From the NCBI GenBank assembly GCA_016719785.1, contig JADJYJ010000003.1:558001-622000 (forward strand): DNA of 64,000 bases, written 5' to 3'. Numbering within the stretch: the stretch's first letter is position 1; each line of letters begins with the position of its first letter. The position numbers and the translations under genes were made by a program. The stretch comes from Candidatus Amarolinea dominans (GTDB lineage: Bacteria; Chloroflexota; Anaerolineae; SSC4; Amarolineaceae). Below, piece by piece: positions 31,041 to 37,477 of this stretch. The notes under the pieces were generated by a model. It saw only the letters and a program-made list of their open reading frames with translations. It was not told the origin of the DNA and did not search any database.

Positions 31041-33008
31041 ATGAGCATTCTACCCATCAATCTGGATGATCTGATCAACGCCCGTTCGGTGGAGTCGGTG
31101 CGCCGCGAATTCAAAGGAACCTGGTCCGCGCCCATCCTGGAACAGACGGTACGAACAATCAGCGCGTTTGCCAACGACTTCTTCAACCTGAACGGCGGCT
31201 ATATCGTCATCGGAGTGGATGAGCAAGGCGGTTTGCCGGTCTTGCCCCCGCGCGGCCTCGAAGGTTTCAACCTCGACGAGATTCAGAAACAGATTCGCGG
31301 AAACTGCAGAAAAATTGATCCCGAATACCAGCCGGTGATTGCGCCTGAGGTTTACCAGGACAGGCAGATCCTGGTCATCTGGGCGCCGGCCGGCGATGTG
31401 CGGCCCTATCAGGCGCCGGAGACAACTCGTGGCGGCGAGCGCAGGTACTATGTCAGGCAAGGCGCCGAGACCGTCGAGGCCAAAGGCGATAGTCTCACGC
31501 AGCTCATGGCAATGACGGCCAAAGTTCCCTTCGACGACCGTCGCAGCCTGGGGCATACGGTTGACGTGATCTCGCCGACGCTGGTTCGCCACTTCTTGTC
31601 CGACATCAAGAGCGATCTCGTATCGCCGGGCGCCCAGGTTGCAGATCGAGATTTATATCGCTACATGCGGATTTCGGCCCAGGTGAACGGTTTCGATGCG
31701 CCCAGGAATGTCGCCCTCCTTTTCTTTGTCAATGACCCGGAGATTTACTTCCCAGGCGCGAGGATCGAGGTGGTGCAGTTTGGAGATGGCGCCGGCGGTG
31801 ATCTCATCGAAGAGAGGCTGTTCCGCGGGCCGCTGTCGGCGCAAATCAGGCAGGCGCTGGATTATTTGGATGCCCTGAGCACCACGATGATTCGGAAGAT
31901 TCCCCGGCAGGCCGAGGCCCACAGAACGGTCGCTTTTCCATACGAAGCGATGGAAGAGGCCCTGGTCAACGCGGTGTATCATCGCAGCTACGAAGGGGTG
32001 CCGGAGCCGGTGAAGGTTTACCTGTACCCTGACCGGATGGAAATCATCAGCTATCCTGGGCCAGCGCCTGGCATCGAAATGCGCCATTTCCAGGTGGGCG
32101 CAACCGTGCCCCCGGTGCCCAGTCGCAACAGACGCATAGGCGAATTCCTGAAGGAGCTTCGCCTCGCTGAAGGCCGCGGGACAGGTATCCCCAAGATCTA
32201 TCGCAAGATGAACGAAAACGGTTCGCCGCGCCCGATCTTCGAGTTCGATGAGAGCCGCACCTACTTTCGCGTCATTCTGCCGGCCCATCCGCAGTATGTG
32301 GTCATCCATGCCCTGCGCGAAAGCGCCCATCTGTGGGCCGCGGGTGAGCGTCAAAGAGCCGTTGAAAACCTGGAGCAGGCGGTAAGTCAGGCGGTGAATT
32401 CAGGCGCGCTCGTGGCGCAATTGATAGAATACCATGCTTCCCTGGGCAACGTTCACGCGGCAGAGAGACTTTTCGCCAGCGTTCAATCTGGCGCGCCGAT
32501 GATGGATGCGCATTTACCCTTCCTCGCCATGGCGAAACACTATCTTGACAGATCAGAATTTTCTAAGGCGGCCGACCTGCTCTCTCAAGTGCCATCGCCT
32601 ACCAGAATTGATGATCTCATCGAACTTGCTGTGCTGTACAAAAGATCAGGTCGGTTTGCCGACGCGCACAGCGTGTTTGCATCAAACTACGACATGATCA
32701 AGGACAGCGCCAAAGCTGTTCACGAATACGCGCAGACGAAGCTGAAGTTGTCCATGACTTCGGCGTCGAGAGACAGAACGACGAAGCAGCGGCTGACGCG
32801 GGACGCAGTCGAGCTGCTGCGCCGCGCCATTCAGTTGTCTGACGATCGTGTGCGCAACGCGTGGTGCTATTTCGATCTGGCTAAAGCGCTGACCTGGCTG
32901 AAGTCTCCTGATACCGAAGTGCGACAAGCCTACGAAAAGGCGCTGGAGCTGCAGCCGAACGAACCGCGCTTCCGTGAGTCGTTCGAGGATTGGGAGCAGA
33001 AGCGATGA
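31041..33008 (+). CDS. AlbA_2 (Schlafen-like) / GHKL ATPase / TPR protein
   Basis: A 655-residue protein of three parts. Residues about 10-140 are an AlbA_2 (Schlafen N-terminal-like) domain: ESVRREFKGTWS, TISAFANDFFNLNGGYIVIGVDE, RRYYVRQGAETVEA. Residues about 290-430 resemble the C-terminal HATPase_c_4 domain found with AlbA_2: FPYEAMEEALVNAVYHRSYEG (N-box), MEIISYPGPAPG and GRGTGIPKIYRKM. Residues about 430-655 are TPR-like helices (ERQRAVENLEQAVSQAV, AADLLSQVPSPTRI, EKALELQPNEPRF). AlbA_2/HATPase proteins are annotated as putative regulators or transcription factors; the TPR tail is an addition. I chose the ATG at 31041 since MSILPINLDDLINA begins the domain. A helper or defence role is possible but unproven. 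Confidence 0.85.
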   Translation: MSILPINLDDLINARSVESVRREFKGTWSAPILEQTVRTISAFANDFFNLNGGYIVIGVDEQGGLPVLPPRGLEGFNLDEIQKQIRGNCRKIDPEYQPVIAPEVYQDRQILVIWAPAGDVRPYQAPETTRGGERRYYVRQGAETVEAKGDSLTQLMAMTAKVPFDDRRSLGHTVDVISPTLVRHFLSDIKSDLVSPGAQVADRDLYRYMRISAQVNGFDAPRNVALLFFVNDPEIYFPGARIEVVQFGDGAGGDLIEERLFRGPLSAQIRQALDYLDALSTTMIRKIPRQAEAHRTVAFPYEAMEEALVNAVYHRSYEGVPEPVKVYLYPDRMEIISYPGPAPGIEMRHFQVGATVPPVPSRNRRIGEFLKELRLAEGRGTGIPKIYRKMNENGSPRPIFEFDESRTYFRVILPAHPQYVVIHALRESAHLWAAGERQRAVENLEQAVSQAVNSGALVAQLIEYHASLGNVHAAERLFASVQSGAPMMDAHLPFLAMAKHYLDRSEFSKAADLLSQVPSPTRIDDLIELAVLYKRSGRFADAHSVFASNYDMIKDSAKAVHEYAQTKLKLSMTSASRDRTTKQRLTRDAVELLRRAIQLSDDRVRNAWCYFDLAKALTWLKSPDTEVRQAYEKALELQPNEPRFRESFEDWEQKR

Positions 33009-33081
33009 GGGTCGCCATCTGTACCCGAATGATGACGGCTGCTGGTATGGTTCTTTTCACTTGCATCGAGGATTTTGTTCA

Positions 33082-34386
33082 ATGATTCTTACGAGTAACC
33101 AGATTCCCGGCCTTGTCTTGACCGAGCATGAATTTCGTGTCCCGCTCGATCACGCGCAACTGCAGGGCGAACAGATCACCATTTTTGCCAGGGAAGTGAG
33201 GGCCGCGGCCAAGAAGGATGCCGCGCTGCCCTGGCTTGTCTTCTTCCAGGGCGGCCCGGGCTTCGGCGCCCCGCGGCCGCTCAACAACAGCGGCTGGCTC
33301 AAACGGGCCTTGCAGGACTATCGCGTCCTCCTGCTCGATCAGCGCGGCACGGGTCGCAGCACACCGGTGACGTTCCAAACCCTGGCGCGGCTGTCATCGC
33401 CGCAGGCGCAGGCCGACTATCTCAAGCACTTCCGCGCGGATGCCATTGTGGCCGACGCCGAGTTGATTCGCCACGCGCTCGCCGGGCCTGACACCCCCTG
33501 GACGGCCCTGGGCCAGAGCTACGGCGGTTTCTGCGTGCTGACCTACCTCTCGCACGCGCCCCAGGGCCTGGCCGGCGCGCTCATCACCGGCGGTCTGGCG
33601 CCCCTGGATCGCTCCGTGGACGACATCTACCGCGCCACCTACCGCCGAACGCTGGGCAAGAACCGCCGCTTCTTCGAACGCTATCCGCAAGATGCGGCGC
33701 ACAGCCAGCGCATCGCCGATTATCTGCTCAGGCACATCGTGCCTTTGCCGGGCGGCGGCCGCCTGAGCGCGCGGCGTTTTCAGCAAATCGGCATGGGCTT
33801 TGGCGCCAGCGATGGCTTCGAAAATGTTCATTACCTGCTGGAGAACGCGTTCGTAACCGGCGTCAACGGCCCGGAGATCAACTTCGTCTTTCTGCGCGGC
33901 CTGGAAGCCATGCAGTCCTTCGAAACGAACCCGATCTACGCGTTGCTGCACGAGCCGTGCTACTGCCAGGGCGCGGCCTCAGCCTGGTCCGCGCAGCGGA
34001 TGCTGGCGGAGTTTCCCGAATTCGATCTGCACGCCGCGGCCAGCGGCCAGGCGCCGCTCATGTTCACCGGCGAGATGATCTACCCGTGGATGTTCGAGGA
34101 TTACGCGTACCTGCGGCCGCTGCAAGGTGCAGCCGAAATTCTGGCCGCGTACGACGGCTGGCCGCCGCTGTACGACCCCTCTGCGCTGGCTGCCAACACC
34201 GTACCGGTCGCGGCGGTTTCCTATTACGATGACATGTATGTCGAACTGGCCTTTGCCGAGCAAACGGCGCGCCAGGTGGCTGGCCTCAAGCTGTGGGTGA
34301 CGAATGAATACGAACACAACGGCCTGCGCGCCGATGGCGAACGCGTCCTCGGTCGCCTGCTCGACATGTTGGTCGGGAATGTTTGA
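33082..34386 (+). CDS. alpha/beta hydrolase, prolyl-aminopeptidase-like (peptidase S33)
   Basis: A 434-residue cytoplasmic hydrolase. The oxyanion motif QGGPGFGAPRP (about 56-66), LLLDQRGTGRS, and the nucleophile elbow GQSYGGF with S146 are the S33 signatures; H412 in TNEYEHNGLRADGE is the probable catalytic His. The length and the extra helical cap fit proline iminopeptidase-like enzymes that release N-terminal proline from peptides. I used the ATG at 33082, preceded by CGAGG, because earlier in-frame codons overlap the end of the upstream gene and encode non-conserved residues. The next gene follows 14 bp on. Confidence 0.88.
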   Translation: MILTSNQIPGLVLTEHEFRVPLDHAQLQGEQITIFAREVRAAAKKDAALPWLVFFQGGPGFGAPRPLNNSGWLKRALQDYRVLLLDQRGTGRSTPVTFQTLARLSSPQAQADYLKHFRADAIVADAELIRHALAGPDTPWTALGQSYGGFCVLTYLSHAPQGLAGALITGGLAPLDRSVDDIYRATYRRTLGKNRRFFERYPQDAAHSQRIADYLLRHIVPLPGGGRLSARRFQQIGMGFGASDGFENVHYLLENAFVTGVNGPEINFVFLRGLEAMQSFETNPIYALLHEPCYCQGAASAWSAQRMLAEFPEFDLHAAASGQAPLMFTGEMIYPWMFEDYAYLRPLQGAAEILAAYDGWPPLYDPSALAANTVPVAAVSYYDDMYVELAFAEQTARQVAGLKLWVTNEYEHNGLRADGERVLGRLLDMLVGNV

Positions 34387-34400
34387 CAAGGTGGTGAAGG

Positions 34401-34772
34401 ATGGGATTACTGGATAGCCTGAAAGCGCTCTTTGCCGGCGGCGGCGAACGCAAGCCAGAAGATGCCGGCGCCTGGTTCTATGTGCGCTGCCGGCGCTGCG
34501 GTGAAGTCATCCGGGTGCGTGTGGACATGCGCAACGATCCAAGCGCCGATGACGACGGACAGCACGTCGTTCGCAAAACGTTAGTGGGTGGCGCGCGACG
34601 CTGCTTCGCGCGCCTGGAGATGACCCTGACCTTCGATGCCAACCGCCGCCTGCAAAGCCAGGAGGTGACGGGCGGAGATTTCGTCAGCGCAGACGACTAC
34701 GCGACGCAGAAGGCCGAGGTGCAAACATCCGGCGAGGAAACGATTCAACGCGAAGACGCAGGGGTGTTGTAA
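34401..34772 (+). CDS. small conserved protein with CxxC zinc-ribbon-like motif
   Basis: A 123-residue protein, not recognised beyond a short cysteine motif. It begins MGLLDSLKALFAGG, has VRCRRCGEVIRVRVDMRNDP (residues 28-47) with one CxxC knuckle, and a single later C in RRCFARLEM; the C-terminus is acidic. One CxxC pair could bind zinc on dimerisation. AAGGTGGTGAAGG precedes the ATG, and the gene sits 14 bp after the peptidase gene, suggesting an operon. Function unknown. Confidence 0.75.
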   Translation: MGLLDSLKALFAGGGERKPEDAGAWFYVRCRRCGEVIRVRVDMRNDPSADDDGQHVVRKTLVGGARRCFARLEMTLTFDANRRLQSQEVTGGDFVSADDYATQKAEVQTSGEETIQREDAGVL

Positions 34773-34791
34773 TTTTATTGATCTGTCTACC

Positions 34792-35700
34792 TCATGCAGT
34801 CTGGCGGTCGAGCTGCGTATCTTCCCAGGAGACCGGGTCCTCCAGCGGTTCGAGGTGCGTCAGGATGGTGACGCCGGTCAGCGCCTCGCGCACCTCGCGC
34901 TCCAATTTCTCCAGCAGTTGATGGCCTCGCAGCACGGTCCAGTCGCCGGGTACCAGGACATGTACCGACATGAAACGCCGTGCGGCTGACTGGCGCGTGC
35001 GCAGGGCATGGAACTGCACGCCCTGCGCCTGGTAACGATCCAGAATGTTGGCGACCACGCTGCGTTCTGGCGCAGGCCAGGCCGTATCGAGCAAACCGAG
35101 CGCCGAACGCCGTACCAGTTGCACGCCCGACCAAATGATGTTGAGCGCCACGGCAAAGGCGATGATCGGATCGAGGCGCTCCCAGCCGGTCAGGGCCACG
35201 GCGCCGATGCCGGCCAACACGCCGACCGATGTCCACACATCGGTCATAAGATGCTGGGCGTCTGCATCCAGCGTAATCGAACTGTAACGTTGGCCGGCCC
35301 GCCGCAAGACGAGCGCCACCCCCAGGTTGATCAGCGACGCCAGCAGGGAGATGCCCAGGCCCAGGCCCAGGCCTTCCAGGGGCTGTGGGGCTAGAAGACG
35401 GTTCCACGCCGTCACGCCGATGCTGATCGCGGCCACCAGGATCAGCGCCCCTTCGACGCCGCTGCTGAAATACTCCGCTTTGTCATGCCCATAGACATGG
35501 TCCTCATCGGGCGGCCGCGCGGCCACCGTCAGCATGGCCAGCGCCATCAGCGCCGCCGCCAGGTTGACCAGCGATTCCAGGGCATCGGACAAGAGGCCGA
35601 CCGAACCGGTCACGCGATAGGCGGCCATCTTCAGCCCGATGGTCACGATGGCCGCGGCAATCGAGAGCCAGGCAAAACGCGTAAGTGAAGGTCGCTGCAT
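34792..35700 (-). CDS. cation diffusion facilitator (CDF) metal transporter
   Basis: A 302-residue membrane protein that exports divalent metals by proton antiport. Six predicted helices are present, with the transport-site pattern SDALES in helix 2 and DAQHLMTDVWTS in helix 5, giving the D/H pairs of the Zn/Cd/Fe site; YGHDKAEYFSSGVEG follows helix 2. The C-terminal cytoplasmic domain ends THLEPLEDPVSWED with a typical regulatory-domain H. It is the last gene of a three-gene minus operon with two ferredoxin-like genes (3-base gap), facing away from the ArsR/P-type ATPase operon. Zn, Cd, Co, Fe and Mn cannot be told apart here. Confidence 0.93.
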   Translation of the reverse strand: MQRPSLTRFAWLSIAAAIVTIGLKMAAYRVTGSVGLLSDALESLVNLAAALMALAMLTVAARPPDEDHVYGHDKAEYFSSGVEGALILVAAISIGVTAWNRLLAPQPLEGLGLGLGISLLASLINLGVALVLRRAGQRYSSITLDADAQHLMTDVWTSVGVLAGIGAVALTGWERLDPIIAFAVALNIIWSGVQLVRRSALGLLDTAWPAPERSVVANILDRYQAQGVQFHALRTRQSAARRFMSVHVLVPGDWTVLRGHQLLEKLEREVREALTGVTILTHLEPLEDPVSWEDTQLDRQTA

Positions 35701-35703
35701 GGT

Positions 35704-36108
35704 CTATCCTTTCAATCGTTTCCGTTTCTTGGTGAGCGACATGTTGCACACGTGGCAGGTGGAACGCACCGCCAGATCGGTCGCGATGGTGCAGATTCTG
35801 CAGGGGCCGAGGTGGCCCTGGCGCAGGGTCTGCATCTGCCGCCGGCCGATCTGCGCCGGGTTGACTGAGTCCGGCAGGGTGATGGCATCCTCTGGGCAGG
35901 CGGCCTGGCAGATACCGCAGTCCACACAATCGGCGGCGATAAAGTTGAGATCGAAAGTGGTGACAGGCTGGGCGGCGGCCGCGTCCGTCGCTGGCGTCTG
36001 CGTCGTCCAGCGGATGGCGGCCGTAGGGCAGAAGCGCGCACACAGGCTGCACGCCGTACACGCGTCGCTGATCTGCACCGTGACCCAGGGCAGGCTGTCC
36101 GTCAGCAT
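35704..36108 (-). CDS. 2[4Fe-4S] ferredoxin-like protein with C-terminal zinc-ribbon motif
   Basis: A 134-residue protein with two classical cluster motifs: C17-x2-C20-x2-C23-x3-C27 in DACTACSLCARFCP and C61-x2-C64-x2-C67-x3-C71 in DCVDCGICQAACP. The tail adds C103, C106, C118 and C121 (GPCRIC, STCHVC), which look like a zinc ribbon. The gene overlaps the upstream iron-sulfur gene by 7 bp and precedes the CDF transporter by 3 bp, so it is firmly operonic. Electron transfer is expected; the partner is unknown. Confidence 0.85.
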   Translation of the reverse strand: MLTDSLPWVTVQISDACTACSLCARFCPTAAIRWTTQTPATDAAAAQPVTTFDLNFIAADCVDCGICQAACPEDAITLPDSVNPAQIGRRQMQTLRQGHLGPCRICTIATDLAVRSTCHVCNMSLTKKRKRLKG

Positions 36109-36932
36109 GGCCGCGCTGGGGGCGGGCCGAGCCGCGCCACCGAGGCGGTCAGATGACGACGTTGATAGGACAGCTCAGCGTCACGCGGTTGCGGCGACCC
36201 TGTCATCGGGTTCAGCGGCGCCAACGCCTCGACCGCCACCGTGCTCATCACCTGCGTCGTCGTGTGCCGCACAAAGGTCAGGAATTCACGCCGCGAATAG
36301 GACGGCTGCTGGCCGGAAAAAACAGCTACCCGGTGGACGGTCGTCAGCGCATCCGGTTCGGTGATCTGCGTGCGCAGTTCGATGGGGTGGTGCCAGGCGG
36401 CCAACACCAGGTTGGCCTGCGTGGCCGTCTCCTGGATGACCGGCAGCGCCTGACCCAGGGGGCAGGCTGCACAATCGCTGTCATTCAACCACAGATTGCG
36501 CTGGCGGGGCTGCGCCAGATCGAGCAGTTCAGCCAACGAAAGAGCGGCCAGGCAGCGTCCGCTCTGCACCACGGCCTCGACCGGCGCGGCGGTTCTGTCC
36601 ACCTGGCGATTGGCCGGGCAGGTCAACTCCAGGGCGCGGCCGGCCAGGGGCGCGGCCGCGTCCAGCAGCCGCTTGTCGGCCTGCGCTTGGTTTGGGGCCG
36701 CAAACACCCCCGTGGGGCAGACATACAGACAGATGCCACAGTGAACGCAGGTCTCCGGCGCGATGCGCACATTTGCACCCTGCACGGTGATGGCCGCCAC
36801 CGGGCAGGCGTCTGCACACAGGTGGCAGTTGGCCGCCTTGAAGCGCTGATTGAGGCACAGACTGGCGTCGCAGGCCGGTGCGTCATCGCCGAATGTCGAG
36901 AGGAGTTTGGTGAGCAGAGTCAGGTCAGGCAT
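36102..36932 (-). CDS. 4Fe-4S dicluster protein
   Basis: A 276-residue cytoplasmic iron-sulfur protein. An N-terminal part has CDASLCLNQRFKAANCHLC and ACP (C36, C39, C43 with C26 or C21 as a fourth ligand); the second motif C62-x2-C65-x2-C68-x3-C72 (TCVHCGICLYVCP) is complete. Later cysteines CPANRQ (C105) and DSDCAACPLG (C154, C157) may bind another metal. An internal SYSRREFLTF (211-220) resembles a Tat motif but lies mid-protein, so export is doubtful. It opens the three-gene operon with the smaller ferredoxin and the CDF exporter. It could be a chaperone or redox subunit for metal handling; I do not recognise a named family. Confidence 0.78.
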   Translation of the reverse strand: MPDLTLLTKLLSTFGDDAPACDASLCLNQRFKAANCHLCADACPVAAITVQGANVRIAPETCVHCGICLYVCPTGVFAAPNQAQADKRLLDAAAPLAGRALELTCPANRQVDRTAAPVEAVVQSGRCLAALSLAELLDLAQPRQRNLWLNDSDCAACPLGQALPVIQETATQANLVLAAWHHPIELRTQITEPDALTTVHRVAVFSGQQPSYSRREFLTFVRHTTTQVMSTVAVEALAPLNPMTGSPQPRDAELSYQRRHLTASVARLGPPPARPC

Positions 36933-37054
36933 GGGTCTCTATCTTTAGTGGCAGCGTCTCGTTGCCGATCCATCAGCAACGGTGGCGTCTTGCATGCGCC
37001 ATTTCGATTGTAACACACGGTCACAGGCGGGTCAAAGCGCAGCTCTAAAAAAGA

Positions 37055-37083
37055 TTGACAAACCACGGTTTCTGTGCTAACAT
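37055..37083 (+). promoter_or_regulatory. promoter of the ArsR/P-type ATPase operon
   Basis: A perfect TTGACA (37055-37060) and TAACAT (37078-37083) lie 17 bases apart, facing the arsR-like gene. Confidence 0.85.
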
Positions 37084-37102
37084 ATGAACAGGTATTCATA
37101 TG
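37081..37102. promoter_or_regulatory. ArsR/SmtB operator
   Basis: A perfect inverted repeat CATATGAA-caggta-TTCATATG overlaps the -10 box and start point of the promoter at 37055-37083. The pattern fits known SmtB/CzrA/CadC-type operators (ATATGAACA... TATTCATAT). Repression relieved by metal is the expected mechanism. Confidence 0.85.
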
Positions 37103-37125
37103 TTTGCGAACGCTGGACATGACGG

Positions 37126-37473
37126 ATGGATGCTGACACGAACAACGGGCAAGATAGTCATCCCCTGGGGCAGGAAGCTCCGCTGCTGGCCCCAGGACAG
37201 GCTGTGCGCCTGGCCGACCTTTTCAAGGCGCTGAGCGATCCGACGCGCGTGCGGCTGATGGCGGCCCTGACGGGGACGCCGGAGCTGTGCGTCAGCGACC
37301 TGAGCACCTTGTTGGGCATGGGGCAATCGGCTGTTTCGCATCAACTGGCCTATTTGCGCGACATGCGCCTGCTGCGTATGCGCCGCGCCGGCCGCCACAT
37401 CTTCTATGCCCTGGACGATGACCACATTTTGCGCCTGTTCGAGCAGGGTCTCGATCACGTGCGCCACGGGTAA
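37126..37473 (+). CDS. ArsR/SmtB family metal-sensing repressor
   Basis: A 115-residue winged-helix repressor: LADLFKALSDPTRVRLMAAL, ELCVSDLSTLLGMGQSAVSHQLAYLRDMRLL (recognition helix) and RHIFYALDDDHILRLFEQGLDHVRHG. The alpha-5 helix carries D, H and H at spacing like the zinc sites of SmtB/CzrA, and the ELCV cysteine is in the alpha-3 position of CadC-type sensors. It sits directly downstream of a perfect operator that overlaps its own promoter, and 4 bp ahead of the P-type ATPase gene. Zn, Cd or Pb are the likely inducers. Confidence 0.93.
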   Translation: MDADTNNGQDSHPLGQEAPLLAPGQAVRLADLFKALSDPTRVRLMAALTGTPELCVSDLSTLLGMGQSAVSHQLAYLRDMRLLRMRRAGRHIFYALDDDHILRLFEQGLDHVRHG

Positions 37474-37477
37474 TTTC

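Noticed and set aside
36270..36300. Tat signal in the 4Fe-4S protein
   Set aside because: SRREFL lies in the middle of the protein (about residue 213) with no hydrophobic core after it.
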